The position numbers and the translations under genes are program-made. This document shows positions 52,303-61,871 of a stretch of DNA of 64,000 nt, in pieces (the stretch's first letter is position 1; each line of letters opens with the position of its first letter). Source of the DNA: Achromobacter pestifer (lineage in GTDB: Bacteria; Pseudomonadota; Gammaproteobacteria; Burkholderiales; Burkholderiaceae_B); assembly GCF_902859625.1 (NCBI RefSeq), contig NZ_CADIJX010000001.1, forward strand, positions 558,001-622,000. Direction: 5' to 3'. The notes under the pieces were generated by a model. It was given only the letters and a program-made list of their open reading frames with translations. It had not been told where the DNA came from and searched no databases.

Positions 52303-52685
52303 GAGGACGCTCCTTCGGCGCGCGGGCAGGCCAGCACGTCCTTGAAATACAGCAGGTTGGACATCAGGGGATACAGGTCGCCCTCGGCGCGCAGGCGCCG
52401 GAATTTCACCAGAGCCATCAAATCGTGGAAGCCCGGCGGGGGAAGGGGAAGCCAGAACTGCGCCCAGTCCTCGGCCGAAGCGCGTAACGCGAACTGCCAT
52501 CGCGGCATGACGAAGGGGCCGCGACGGATGTTCTGGATGCGGCCTGCTGCCACGGTGATCAGGTAGGCGTCGGTGCCGCGTTCCAGCAGGAACACCGTAT
52601 TCAGATGGCGGCCTCGCCACACCAGCCGCTCCTGCCGATTCACCGCATCGGCCAGGCGGGTCAGGATGAAATCGTCTTCTTGCAT
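52299..52685 (-). CDS. Small SCP2-like hypothetical protein
   Basis: A 128-residue protein starting MQEDDFILTRLADAVNRQERL at 52685 behind AAGGA. ERLVWRGRHLNTVFLLERGTDAYLITVAAGRIQNIRRGPFVMPRWQFALRASAEDWAQFWLPLPPPGFHDLMALVKFRRLRAEGD has the strand pattern of sterol-carrier-protein-2-like domains (two beta hairpins, then a helical LLYFKDVL end). The assignment is tentative. It sits between metallo-hydrolase and alpha/beta hydrolase genes and overlaps the latter by 4 nt, so it belongs to the pathway and might bind a hydrophobic acyl or ester intermediate. Confidence 0.6.
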   Translation of the reverse strand: MQEDDFILTRLADAVNRQERLVWRGRHLNTVFLLERGTDAYLITVAAGRIQNIRRGPFVMPRWQFALRASAEDWAQFWLPLPPPGFHDLMALVKFRRLRAEGDLYPLMSNLLYFKDVLACPRAEGASS

Positions 52686-52698
52686 CGAATTTTCCTTG

Positions 52699-53514
52699 TC
52701 ACAAAGGCGGCGCATCCAGCCGGTAGATGCCCTCGGCGCCGTCCGCGAGTGGATAGCGCTGGGCAACGGCGGGATCATGGCCTGGCACGATATGCGCGTC
52801 GGAGTCCGCCAGGGTCCGGATGCGCGTGTAGCCTTCCAGCATATCGCCCAGATGGAAGATTGCGGGGAAGGGGTTGTTGTCGGTGAAGTTGCGGTAGTAG
52901 TGCAGGGCGTCCGAGGCCAGTACTACCCAGCCTCGCGCGGTATGCACCCTGACCACTTGCAAGCCTTGCGTGTGGCCGCCGACGTGATGGAGCTCAAGCC
53001 CTGGCGCCAGGGTGGCGTCGCCGTCATGAAAGCGGACGCGCCCGGCGTACACCTGGCGCACCACCGACTGCACGTCGTCGACGGAAAAGAAGTGCCGCAT
53101 GGCTTCAAAGCACATGTAGCGTCCCGTGGCGTACTGCATTTCGGTGTCCTGCAAATGGACCTGGGCCTGGGGGTAGGCCTCGACATTGCCTGCGTGGTCA
53201 TAGTGCAGATGAGTCAGGATCAGGTGATCGATGTCGGCCGGCGCCAGCCCCAGCCTGGCCAGCGCCGTTTCGGGGTGCAGCGTGAAGGCGCGATTGCGCG
53301 ACCGCGCCGAGCAGGCGCTGAAACCGGTATCGACCAGGACATTGCCGACCGGCCCCTTCAGCAGCCAGCAGTAGAAATCCATCGGCATCGGGCCGTCGTG
53401 CACGTCGGCGCGGGACAGGAAATTGTCAACGGCCCGGCGGGTCACGCTGGCATAGCGGATGGCGTAGGCCTCATAGACCGGCAGGGCCGCGCTGTCTGGC
53501 CGCCCCGGGGTCAT
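52699..53514 (-). CDS. MBL-fold metallo-hydrolase, N-acyl homoserine lactonase-like
   Basis: A 271-residue protein starting MTPGRPDSAALPVYEAY at 53514, overlapping the upstream binding-protein gene as ATGA. THLHYDHAGN is the zinc motif HxHxDH; the other metal ligands are His in HVGGHTQG, Asp in ASDALHYY and His in IVPGHDP. The spacing resembles AiiA-like lactonases. It may open a lactone or hydrolyse an ester in the degradation route; quorum quenching cannot be assumed. Confidence 0.83.
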   Translation of the reverse strand: MTPGRPDSAALPVYEAYAIRYASVTRRAVDNFLSRADVHDGPMPMDFYCWLLKGPVGNVLVDTGFSACSARSRNRAFTLHPETALARLGLAPADIDHLILTHLHYDHAGNVEAYPQAQVHLQDTEMQYATGRYMCFEAMRHFFSVDDVQSVVRQVYAGRVRFHDGDATLAPGLELHHVGGHTQGLQVVRVHTARGWVVLASDALHYYRNFTDNNPFPAIFHLGDMLEGYTRIRTLADSDAHIVPGHDPAVAQRYPLADGAEGIYRLDAPPL

Positions 53515-54731
53515 TTCTTGACCAGCTTGCATTGGCTTTCGGCCAAGGGCATGAAGGCCTGGTCGCCCGGCACGGTCTTGACGATCTTGTAGTAGTCCCA
53601 CGCGGCCTGGGATTCCTTGGGCGACTTCACCTCGACCACATAGGTGTCGTGGATCAGTTTGCCGTCTTCGCGCAGGCGGGCGTTTCGCGCAAAGGCATCG
53701 TGGATGGGCATGGCGCGCAGCGTCTTCATGACTGCGTCCACGTTGTCCGTGCCGGACTTCTCGACTGCCCGCAGATAATTCAGCACCGCGGAATACTGGC
53801 CCGCCTGCAAGGCGGTGGGCATCTTGTTGGCGGCCTTGAAGAAGCGCTGCGCGAAGGCCCGCGTTTCGTCGTCCATGTTCCAGTAGAACGTCTCGGCAAA
53901 CGTCATGCCCTGGGCGGCCTCCAGGCCCACGCCATGGACGTCCGTAATGCTCATCAGCATGGCAACAAGCTTCTGGCGGTCGGCCAACCCGAATTCGCGC
54001 GCCTGCTTGATCTCATTCTGCAAGTCCGCGCCCGCGCTGGCGAATCCGACCGCGTCGGCCTTGCTGGCTTGTGCCGACAGCAGGAAGGACGCGAAATCCG
54101 TGCCGGGGAAGGGGTATCGCACCGAACCCGCCACCGTGCCGCCGCCTTCCTTCACGAAGCGCATGCCATCGCTTTCCAGCGAATGGCCAAAGGCATAGTC
54201 CGCCGTGACGAAATACCACTTCTTCGCGCCAGCCGCGACAAGCGGCAAGGTGCCCACCTTGGCGAGCGCGTAGGTGTCATAGACCCACTGCACATTGTTG
54301 GGCGAGCAATCTTCGCCCGTGATGCGGGTGGCGCCCGCGCCCGTCACCATCGTCATGCGGCCTTTTTCGCGCGCGATGTTCATCACGGCCAGGGCGACCG
54401 CGCTATTGCCCAGTTCGGTCACCACATCGACTTTTTCTCGATCCATCCATTCGCGGGCTCGGCCCGCGGCAACATCGGTCTTGTTCAGATGGTCGGCCGA
54501 CAGCATCTCTATCGGCTTGCCCAATACCTTGCCGCCGAAGTCCTCGATGGCCAGTTTGGTGGCCAGCACGGACCCCGGCCCGACATTGCCCGAATACGCG
54601 CCCGACATGTCCGTCAACACGCCGATGCGCACGATGCCGTCTGAAATGCCTTCGGACGCTTGCGCTTGCGCCAAACCGGCGCCGCAGGCGCTTGCGGCCA
54701 GGGCGACCAAGGCGGTGATCTTCTTATTCAT
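53511..54731 (-). CDS. ABC transporter substrate-binding protein, branched-chain amino-acid (LivJ/Peripla_BP_6) type
   Basis: A 406-residue periplasmic protein with a signal peptide (MNKKITALVALAASACGAGLAQAQAS). ISDGIVRIGVLTDMSGAYSGNVGPGSVLATKLAIEDFGGKVLGKPIEMLSADHLNKTDVAAGRAREWMDREKVDVV is the type-I periplasmic binding fold start of the LivJ/AmiC family, common for aromatic acids and amides. No permease or ATPase genes accompany it, so it must share a transporter encoded elsewhere. It is in the middle of the minus-strand catabolic operon, 26 bp after the aldehyde dehydrogenase gene. Confidence 0.88.
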   Translation of the reverse strand: MNKKITALVALAASACGAGLAQAQASEGISDGIVRIGVLTDMSGAYSGNVGPGSVLATKLAIEDFGGKVLGKPIEMLSADHLNKTDVAAGRAREWMDREKVDVVTELGNSAVALAVMNIAREKGRMTMVTGAGATRITGEDCSPNNVQWVYDTYALAKVGTLPLVAAGAKKWYFVTADYAFGHSLESDGMRFVKEGGGTVAGSVRYPFPGTDFASFLLSAQASKADAVGFASAGADLQNEIKQAREFGLADRQKLVAMLMSITDVHGVGLEAAQGMTFAETFYWNMDDETRAFAQRFFKAANKMPTALQAGQYSAVLNYLRAVEKSGTDNVDAVMKTLRAMPIHDAFARNARLREDGKLIHDTYVVEVKSPKESQAAWDYYKIVKTVPGDQAFMPLAESQCKLVKK

Positions 54732-54757
54732 GGTGTTCTCCTTTTGGATGTCTCTTG

Positions 54758-56188
54758 CTACATCTGGCTGACGTATTTGGTCTGCATGAACTCTTGCAGA
54801 CCTTCAACGCCGCCTTCCTTGCCCAGCCCGCTGTCCTTGAACCCGCCGAAAGGTGTCTCCGGCAAGGAGGCCTGGCAGTGATTGATGCAGACGACACCGC
54901 TTTCGATGCGCTCCGACGCCAGCTGCGCCGTTGCGGCGTCGCGCGTGAAGACGTAGGAGGCCAAGCCAAACGGCAGGCGATTGGCCAGCGCCAGTGCTTC
55001 ATCCGCGTCGTGGAAGGGTTGCACCAGCGCCAACGGCCCGAACGGTTCGGTGTTGGCCGCCAGGCAATCGGCACCGACGTCGCGCAATACGGTCGGGGCC
55101 CAGAACCAGCCGGGCAGGTCCAGACGGTTGCCGCCAGCGGCCAGTTGCGCACCATGTTTCAGGGCATCGGCAACCAGGGTTTCCATCGCGGCCAGCCGCC
55201 TGGGATTGGCCAGCGGGCCCATCTGCACGCCGGCCGCAAGGCCGTTGCCCACGCGCCAGGCGCGGGCGCGCTCGGCCAGACGCTGCACAAAGCGCTCGTA
55301 GACGGCTTGCTGCACGTACATGCGGGTGGGCGAGGTGCAGATCTGACCGGAATTGCGCAGCTTGGCCGTCAGCAAGGCGTCGGCGGCCGCTTCAGGGGCT
55401 GCGTCGTCGAAGACCAGTACCGGGGCGTGGCCGCCCAATTCCAAGGTGGCGCGCTTCAAGCCGCTGGCGGCCTGCATCGCCAACGCTCGGCCAATGGATG
55501 TGGAGCCAGTGAAGGTCACCATGCGGATCACGGGCGAGGCAATCAGTTGCTGCGAGATCGCGCCCGGGTCGCCGAACACCATGTTCAGCACGCCGGCAGG
55601 CACCCCGGCATCGGTCAGGGCCCGGCCGATTTCCAGCGCGATCGCCGGGGTTTCCTCGGACGGCTTGATCACGATAGAGCACCCGGCGGCCAAGGCGCCC
55701 GCGATCTTGCGCGACGGAGTGATTGCCGGCGCGTTCCAACCCGAAAAGGCGGCGACGGGGCCGACCGGCTCAGGGATGGCCATCTGGCGGATGCCACCGA
55801 CCCGGCCCGGGATCAGCCGCCCGTAGGTGCGCCGGGCCTCTTCGGCGGCCCATTCGAACATTTCGGCGGCGGTCGCCACTTCCTTTTCCGATTCGGCAAA
55901 TGGCTTGCCCAATTCCCGGGTGATCAGCCACGCCAGCAGAGGCGTGCGCTCGCGCATCAGGGCGGCGGCGCGGCGCAGGATCGTTGCCCGTTCCAGCGCC
56001 GGCGTGTCGCGCCAGCCGGGAAAGCTACGGTGCGCGGCGTCCAGCGCTTCATCGATGTCTTCCGGCGTGGCGACGGGCACGCGGCCCAGCACGGCCTGGG
56101 TGGCCGGGTCGATCACCTCCAGCCCGGGCCGGCTGCCGGCTGCAACGACACGGCCGCCGATCAACAGGTTCAGTTCGGGATAGTGCAT
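54758..56188 (-). CDS. NAD(P)-dependent aldehyde dehydrogenase (succinate-semialdehyde type)
   Basis: A 476-residue ALDH. ELGGHAPVLVFDDA carries the catalytic Glu and NSGQICTSPTRMYVQQAVYERF the nucleophilic Cys; FTGSTSIGRALA is the cofactor site, and TPFGGFKDSGLGKEGGVEGLQEFMQTKYV the C-terminus. Closest in pattern to succinate-semialdehyde dehydrogenases of the GabD type, which act broadly. It starts directly next to the stop codon of the Bug gene (no gap). It would oxidise an aldehyde intermediate to an acid. Confidence 0.88.
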   Translation of the reverse strand: MHYPELNLLIGGRVVAAGSRPGLEVIDPATQAVLGRVPVATPEDIDEALDAAHRSFPGWRDTPALERATILRRAAALMRERTPLLAWLITRELGKPFAESEKEVATAAEMFEWAAEEARRTYGRLIPGRVGGIRQMAIPEPVGPVAAFSGWNAPAITPSRKIAGALAAGCSIVIKPSEETPAIALEIGRALTDAGVPAGVLNMVFGDPGAISQQLIASPVIRMVTFTGSTSIGRALAMQAASGLKRATLELGGHAPVLVFDDAAPEAAADALLTAKLRNSGQICTSPTRMYVQQAVYERFVQRLAERARAWRVGNGLAAGVQMGPLANPRRLAAMETLVADALKHGAQLAAGGNRLDLPGWFWAPTVLRDVGADCLAANTEPFGPLALVQPFHDADEALALANRLPFGLASYVFTRDAATAQLASERIESGVVCINHCQASLPETPFGGFKDSGLGKEGGVEGLQEFMQTKYVSQM

Positions 56189-57166
56189 TTAGTCCGCCTT
56201 TGCGATGTGGCTGGTTTGCATGACTTGCGCCCAGCGCTCGGTTTGCGTGCTGATATGCCGTGCGAAGTCCTCGGGGCTGCCGGTCATCGGGTATTGGCCC
56301 AGTTTCAACAGCGCCTCGCGTGATTCCTCGGTGCTCATGACTTTGTTGATCGCGGCATTCAGGCGCTGTGTCACGGCGGGCGGCACCCCTGCGGGCGCCA
56401 GCACGCCGTTCCAGGGTTCTGCCGTGAATCCCGGAATGCCGGCTGATTCGGCCACCGTCGGCACGCCGGGGGCCACGGAAGAGGGTTCGGCGGCCGCGAC
56501 ACCCAGCGCCCGCATCTTGCCCGCCTGCACTTGCGGCATGGCGGCGATGGCGCTCAAGAAGGCCATGTCGACACGCCCGGCCACCAGATCCGCGATGGCG
56601 GCGGAGTCGCCCTTGTAGGGAATATGCGTGATGTCCACCTTGGAGGCGCTCTTGAACCACTCGCCGGCCAGATGGTTCACGGCGCCGCTGCCGGCGGACG
56701 CGAACGTCAAGGCGCCCGGTTTTTGCCGCGCGCCAGCGATCAGTTCCGGTACGGTCTTGAAGGGCGAATCCGCCGGCACCACCAGCAAGTACGGGTAGCT
56801 GGCGACCAGGGCAATGGGCTGGAAGTCCTTCAGCACCTGATAGTCGACCTTTTGCTTGTAGACGGGCTCGATCGACAACGTGCCGCTGCTGCCTAGCATC
56901 AGGGTGTAGCCATCGGCGGCGGCGCGTTTGACCGCTTGCACGGCCACGACGCCGTTGGCACCCGGACGGTTTTCCACAACGATGGTCTGGCCAAGCTCGG
57001 TTTCAAGCTTGCGGGCCAGGTAGCGGCCAACGGCATCCGTCGGGCCGCCAGCGGTGAAGCCGATCACCAGCGTGATCGGCTTGACGGGATAGTCCGCCGC
57101 GGCGGCGTTAAAGCTGATGGTCGCGGCGAGCACGGGCAGCGCCCACCTGCGTAGCATGGAAGTCAT
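56189..57166 (-). CDS. Bug/TctC family tripartite tricarboxylate transporter substrate-binding protein
   Basis: A 325-residue periplasmic protein. I start at 57166 (MTSMLRRWALPVLAATISFNAAAADYP) with GAGAT upstream; a start at 57196 adds ten residues. YPVKPITLVIGFTAGGPTDAVGRYLARKLETELGQTIVVENRPGANG is the Bug signature and NHLAGEWFKSASKVDITHIPYKGDSAAIADLVAGRVDM the second one. Bug proteins bind carboxylates, often free acids, and pass them to TctAB permeases. No tctAB lies beside it; the only pair in the window is 43 kb away. Confidence 0.9.
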   Translation of the reverse strand: MTSMLRRWALPVLAATISFNAAAADYPVKPITLVIGFTAGGPTDAVGRYLARKLETELGQTIVVENRPGANGVVAVQAVKRAAADGYTLMLGSSGTLSIEPVYKQKVDYQVLKDFQPIALVASYPYLLVVPADSPFKTVPELIAGARQKPGALTFASAGSGAVNHLAGEWFKSASKVDITHIPYKGDSAAIADLVAGRVDMAFLSAIAAMPQVQAGKMRALGVAAAEPSSVAPGVPTVAESAGIPGFTAEPWNGVLAPAGVPPAVTQRLNAAINKVMSTEESREALLKLGQYPMTGSPEDFARHISTQTERWAQVMQTSHIAKAD

Positions 57167-57225
57167 GGTTATCTCGAATAGGGATGGTGGCGGCAACGGC
57201 GGGCGCCGCCCTGGGAGTGGCGGAT

Positions 57226-58119
57226 TTACACGTAGCCGCGTTCGATCAGTTTGACCATCACCGGGTAGTACTCCTTGACGTAGCCGGCGGCGCGCGTGCG
57301 CTCCAGCAAGTCATGCGTCAGCTTCGCGGCGCGGGCATCCACCTCGCCCTGGTTCGCCAGTTCCAGCGCCAGCAAGATGTCTTTGATGGCGTATTCGGTC
57401 GGGAAGGTCTTTTCAGGGAAGGTCTCGGCGGCCAGTGCTTTCTGGCCCGGATTGCGCAGCACGAAGCTGTCGGCCGACCCCTTGCTTAGCGCGTCCAGCA
57501 GCAACGTGCCGTCAACGCCCGCGCTGCGGCCGATCGTGATGGCCTCGGCCAGCGCATGGACCGTCATGAACACCACCATGTTGTTCATGATCTTCACGAC
57601 CTGGCCATTGCCAACGCCGCCACAAAGCAGCACGTCTGTCCCCATGCACGACAGATAGGGCAGAACCGTTTCGTAGTCTTCGCGGGTGGCGCCCACGGTG
57701 ATCATCAGCGTGCCCAGCCGGGCGGCTTCGCGCATGCGGGCCACCGGCGCGTCGATCAACAGAATGCCATGGCCACGCAGCGTTTCGGCCAGGCGTCGGG
57801 TGCGGGTGACGTCGCTGGTACTCATGTCCACGACGATGCGGACACGGCCCGCCGCTTCCACCAGCCCGCCGGGCCCGGTGCAGACCTGTTCCACCTGCAC
57901 GATGCTGGGCAGCGACAGAAACACGATTTCGGCAGTCTGCGCCACTTCGACGACCGATGCGCAGGCGTGGCCGCCCAAGGCGCCGATGCGGGCCACCGGG
58001 TCCGGACTGATGTCGGTGACGTAGACCGGGTGTCCGGATTTCCGTACCAGATTGGCGCACATGGGCTCGCCCATCACGCCCAGTCCGATGAAGCCCAGCG
58101 GGGTTGTTGTCTCACTCAT
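57226..58119 (-). CDS. 3-Hydroxyisobutyrate dehydrogenase-family oxidoreductase (GarR-like)
   Basis: A 297-residue beta-hydroxyacid dehydrogenase. GFIGLGVMGEPMCANLVRKSGHPVYVTD is the NAD(P)-binding loop, DAPVARMREAARLGTLMITVGA the substrate region, and VGNGQVVKIMNNMVVF contains the catalytic Lys (in the GxxxxxKxxNN motif). The usual DAPVSGG reads DAPVARM here, a change in the substrate-binding segment. It is the first gene of the minus-strand operon, 60 bp ahead of the Bug gene, and divergent from the MmgE/PrpD gene. Confidence 0.88.
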   Translation of the reverse strand: MSETTTPLGFIGLGVMGEPMCANLVRKSGHPVYVTDISPDPVARIGALGGHACASVVEVAQTAEIVFLSLPSIVQVEQVCTGPGGLVEAAGRVRIVVDMSTSDVTRTRRLAETLRGHGILLIDAPVARMREAARLGTLMITVGATREDYETVLPYLSCMGTDVLLCGGVGNGQVVKIMNNMVVFMTVHALAEAITIGRSAGVDGTLLLDALSKGSADSFVLRNPGQKALAAETFPEKTFPTEYAIKDILLALELANQGEVDARAAKLTHDLLERTRAAGYVKEYYPVMVKLIERGYV

Positions 58120-58352
58120 TACTTCCTCCTTGGTATGTGTCTGCTTTTCTAGCTATTGCCATGCAGCTTACGTAAGGCCTCCATCGGGCGGTATGAAAAA
58201 TTGGCAAAGCAACTATCTCCAAATCCGCCCCCCTCGGATCAAGAACGCTCGTTTTCCTTTTTATCAACGCTGCTCGCGGGCAAGCCCCTAGAGTGGACGG
58301 CAGATATCAGCGACGTGTTTGCCGCGCCGCAATAACAAAGGGAGAGACAAGC

Positions 58353-59708
58353 ATGCTGCTGGAGACGATCGCCGCGTATGGCGCAAGGGACACCCTGGCC
58401 ACCTTGCCGGACGAGGTCATCCACCACGCCAAACGCGCGTTCCTGGATTGGCTGTCCGCGCTGTATCCGGGGACGCGCACGGCGCCTTGCCTGCAATTGC
58501 TGGGTGCGCATGGCGCTGAACTGGGAGCTGGCGCCTCCAGCTTGCCAGGCTGCGCCACCACCGCCTTTGCCGCCACCGCCGCGTGGATCAATGGCAGCGT
58601 GTCCCACGCCGTGGAATTCGACGACATCTTTCGCGATGCGATCTACCACCCGGGATGCCCGACCATCGCCGCCGCGCTGGCGTTGGCCGAAGAGGGCGAC
58701 GCCAGCGGCCAGGCGCTGCTGAATGCGATCGTGGTGGGTTACGAGATATCGACCCGCATTGGCGCGGCCGTGCAACCGGCGCACTACCGCTACTTTCATA
58801 CGACGGGCACCGTGGGCTGCTTTGGCAGCGCGGCTGCCGCCGCTGCCCTGTGTGCGCCAGGTGATGCCCAGGTGATGCTGCATGCGCTGGCCACCGCCGG
58901 CACCTTGGCAAGCGGCTTGCAGCAGGCGTTCCGATCCGATGCCATGAGCAAGGCGCTTCACGCGGGCCACGCTGCCGAGGTGGGGGTGCGGGCCGGGCAG
59001 GGCGCGGCGCATGGCATCACCGGGGTGGTCGACATCCTGGAAGGGCCGGTCGGGTTCGGGGCGGCTCTGGCCCAAGATCCGGACTGGGCCGCCGCCGTCG
59101 ATGGCCTGGGGGAACGCTACAACATCCTGTCGATCACCCAGAAGAACCACGGCTGTTGCGGCCATACCTTTGCCGCCATCGACGCCGCGCTGGCACTACG
59201 CCAGCAAGGGTTGCGCGCGGACGATATCGTATCGCTGCGAGTGGACGCCTATCAGACCACCCTGGACGTCACCGGCAATTCCGCGCCCGCCACCGCCTTC
59301 GAGGCGAAGTTCAGCCTGCCTTATGTGGTGGCCCATGCGCTGGTTCATGGCTCGGTGCGGCTGGATGCATTCAGCCCCGAACGCCTGCGCGATCCACGGG
59401 TGCGCCAACTGATGCAACGGTTGGACTTGCGGGCCGACCCGGTATTCACGGCGGGCTTTCCCAGCATGCGCGCTGCCAGGCTCTCGGTCACCACCACCAG
59501 CGGCCAGGTGCTTGAACATCATTCCCCGTTCCGCAAGGGCGACCCCGAGTCGCCACTGTCGGATGCCGATCTTGCCGACAAATTCGATGAACTGGCTGGC
59601 CCCGTACTGGGCCGCGCGCGTGCCCGTGCACTGCGTGACGCCGTATGGCGCCTGGACAGGATGCCGGTTCGCGCACTGCGCCTGGCCAACGACATGCCCC
59701 AACTTTGA
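58353..59708 (+). CDS. MmgE/PrpD family protein
   Basis: A 451-residue protein starting MLLETIAAYGARDTLATLPDEVIHHAKRAFLDWL at 58353 with GGGAGAGA upstream. FAATAAWINGSVSHAVEFDDIF is the family signature, with the HAVEFDD motif; GLQQAFRSDAMSKALHAGHAAEVGVRAGQGA and ITQKNHGCCGHTFAAIDAAL are also typical. PrpD is a 2-methylcitrate dehydratase; other members are isomerases or decarboxylases (e.g. iminodisuccinate epimerase, cis-aconitate decarboxylase). The reaction here is likely a dehydration or isomerisation on a polycarboxylate. It leads the plus-strand half of the cluster. Confidence 0.87.
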   Translation: MLLETIAAYGARDTLATLPDEVIHHAKRAFLDWLSALYPGTRTAPCLQLLGAHGAELGAGASSLPGCATTAFAATAAWINGSVSHAVEFDDIFRDAIYHPGCPTIAAALALAEEGDASGQALLNAIVVGYEISTRIGAAVQPAHYRYFHTTGTVGCFGSAAAAAALCAPGDAQVMLHALATAGTLASGLQQAFRSDAMSKALHAGHAAEVGVRAGQGAAHGITGVVDILEGPVGFGAALAQDPDWAAAVDGLGERYNILSITQKNHGCCGHTFAAIDAALALRQQGLRADDIVSLRVDAYQTTLDVTGNSAPATAFEAKFSLPYVVAHALVHGSVRLDAFSPERLRDPRVRQLMQRLDLRADPVFTAGFPSMRAARLSVTTTSGQVLEHHSPFRKGDPESPLSDADLADKFDELAGPVLGRARARALRDAVWRLDRMPVRALRLANDMPQL

Positions 59709-59728
59709 GACGCATCCCCTTGGAATCC

Positions 59729-61831
59729 ATGACATCAGCCTCATCCATGCCATCTTCTTCCTTCGCCGACGCGCTGCTGTCCCCCCGCGCCATTGCCCTG
59801 GTGGGCGCTTCGGGCGATGTCCGCAAAAATACCGCGCGCCCTTTGCGGTTCATGCGCAAGCATGGCTACACCGGCGCCATCTATCCCATCAACGCCGGCC
59901 GGGCCGACATCCTGGGCGAACGGGCGTATCCGTCTCTGACTGGGCTGCCCGGGCCGGTGGAGCACGTCTTCGTGATGATTCCCGGCAGCGAGGTCGCGGC
60001 GCTGCTGCCGGCCTGCGCACAGGCCGGCGCCCGGGTCGTGACGGTCTATTCAGACGGGTTTGGCGAAACCGGGGCGGACGGCCAATTGCGCCAAGCCGCG
60101 CTGGTGGCACAGGCGCGCGAGCTTGGGTTGCGGCTGCTGGGGCCCAACAGCATCGGCCTGGCCAACCTGCATACGGGCGGCATTCTGTCCGTGAACGCCG
60201 CCTTCGAGGCCGACACCTTGCTGCCCGGCGATATCAGCATGGTGTCGCAGAGCGGATCCATGATGGGGTCTTTGCTGTCGCGCGCGGCCGCCCGTGGGTT
60301 TGGTTTCGCCAAATCGGTGTCGGTGGGCAATGAAAGCGACATCTCGGTGGGCGAGGTGGTGGATGCGCTGGTGGACGACCCGCACACCAAGGTCATTCTG
60401 CTGTTCCTGGAAACCTTGCGTGACGCGCCCGTGCTGGCCCGGGCGCTGATGCGCGCCAGATCCCAAGGTAAACCGGTGATCGCCTACAAGCTGGGCCGGT
60501 CGGAACAGGGCGACGCGCTGGCGCAATCCCATACCGGCGCGATGGCGGGCAATGACGTGGCGGTGGACGCATTTCTCAGCGCGCACGGCGTCATGCGGGT
60601 CCAGCATCTGGAGACGTTGTTTGAGATTGCGCCGCTGGCGTCGCGCTATGGCCGGCCGCCTCGTCCGGCAGATGCCGTTACCGGCACGGTGGCCCGGGTC
60701 GCGGTGATCACCACGACGGGCGGCGGCGCCGCCACCGTCGTAGACAACCTGGGACTGCACGGCCTGGCCGCCGTGGCGCCGCCACCCGATTTCGTCCGGC
60801 AAGTCGCGCAAGCGGGCTTGAACATCCGCGAAACCCCGGTGATCGATCTGACGCTGGCGGCCACCAGCGCGCAATACAAAATGCTGCTTGAACAGTTGTT
60901 GCGCGCTGACTGGTGCGATGCGGTCCTAAGCGTCGTCGGGTCGTCGGCGCAGTTTCATCCCGGCCTGGCGGTCAAACCCTTGCTGGAGGCGGACAAGCCC
61001 GCCGACAAGCCTTTGGCCGTCTTCCTGGCCCCCGAGGCTCCGGAATCCCTGGACTTGCTGCGCGCGGGCGGGATCGCCGCCTTCCGAACCCCGGAAGCCT
61101 GCGCCGACGCATTGGCCGTGTTCTTCGGCGCTGCCGCCCAGCCGCCCGTGGCTGGTGTGCCCGTTGCCTGGCCGGAAACGCTGCCGCGTAGTGGGATGCT
61201 GAGTGAACATGAAGCTGGGGCGCTATTGCGTCACCTGGGCGTGCCGGTCGCTGCGGGCGAACTGCTGCCGCCAGACACGATGAACCACACCGTGCCGTAT
61301 CCGCTGGTGGCGAAGATCTGTTCGCGGGACGTGGCGCACAAGACCGATCTGGGCGCGGTGCGGATCGGCATTGCCGACGAGGCGGCGCTGGCGCACGCGG
61401 TGCGCGACATGCGGGAGTCGGTGAGCCGTCTGGCGCCAGACGCCCGGATCGACGGCATTCTGGTGCAGCCCATGGAAAGCCGCCTGATCGAACTGATCTT
61501 GGGATATCGGCACGATCCGCTTGTGGGCCCCACGGTGCTGCTGGGCGCAGGCGGCATTGCCGCCGAGCTGTCGCCGGACTTCGCTTTACGCCTGGCGCCG
61601 GTGAGCGTGGACGAGGCCCGCCAAATGATCCTGGATGTCAGGCAGACCCGTTTGATACGTGGCTTTCGCGGCTTGCCCGAAGGCGATTGCGAGGGATTGG
61701 CCCGTGCCATTGCGGCATTTTCGCAGCTGGCATGCCTATCCGGCGTGCGGGTCGAAGAAGCTGAGATCAACCCCTTGTTTGTCCGCGCCGATGGCGTGGT
61801 CGCCGTCGACGGTCTGGTTCGCCTGGCCTGA
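59729..61831 (+). CDS. ADP-forming acyl-CoA synthetase (acetate-CoA ligase family)
   Basis: A 700-residue fusion of both ACD parts, starting at 59729 (MTSASSMPSSSFADALLS). The CoA-binding domain has AIALVGASGDVRKNTARPLRFMRKHGYTGAIYPIN; QSHTGAMAGND holds the phospho-His; the succinyl-CoA ligase-like part follows. The C-terminal ATP-grasp domain starts near LSEHEAGALLRHLGVPVA and has KICSRDVAHKTDLGAVRIGI and VEEAEINPLFV. It makes an acyl-CoA from the acid, ATP and CoA with a phosphorylated intermediate. It is 20 bp behind the MmgE/PrpD gene and 40 bp ahead of the acyl-CoA dehydrogenase gene. Confidence 0.88.
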   Translation: MTSASSMPSSSFADALLSPRAIALVGASGDVRKNTARPLRFMRKHGYTGAIYPINAGRADILGERAYPSLTGLPGPVEHVFVMIPGSEVAALLPACAQAGARVVTVYSDGFGETGADGQLRQAALVAQARELGLRLLGPNSIGLANLHTGGILSVNAAFEADTLLPGDISMVSQSGSMMGSLLSRAAARGFGFAKSVSVGNESDISVGEVVDALVDDPHTKVILLFLETLRDAPVLARALMRARSQGKPVIAYKLGRSEQGDALAQSHTGAMAGNDVAVDAFLSAHGVMRVQHLETLFEIAPLASRYGRPPRPADAVTGTVARVAVITTTGGGAATVVDNLGLHGLAAVAPPPDFVRQVAQAGLNIRETPVIDLTLAATSAQYKMLLEQLLRADWCDAVLSVVGSSAQFHPGLAVKPLLEADKPADKPLAVFLAPEAPESLDLLRAGGIAAFRTPEACADALAVFFGAAAQPPVAGVPVAWPETLPRSGMLSEHEAGALLRHLGVPVAAGELLPPDTMNHTVPYPLVAKICSRDVAHKTDLGAVRIGIADEAALAHAVRDMRESVSRLAPDARIDGILVQPMESRLIELILGYRHDPLVGPTVLLGAGGIAAELSPDFALRLAPVSVDEARQMILDVRQTRLIRGFRGLPEGDCEGLARAIAAFSQLACLSGVRVEEAEINPLFVRADGVVAVDGLVRLA

Positions 61832-61871
61832 CGCTTCATATTTTTCCACTTTTGCATTGGGAACGACCTAG

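Noticed and set aside
53532-54644. Plus-strand frame of 370 codons opposite the ABC binding-protein gene
   Set aside because: Antisense shadow; no signal, no domain.
54755-56323. Plus-strand frame of 522 codons opposite the aldehyde dehydrogenase
   Set aside because: Antisense shadow; the ALDH has full catalytic motifs.
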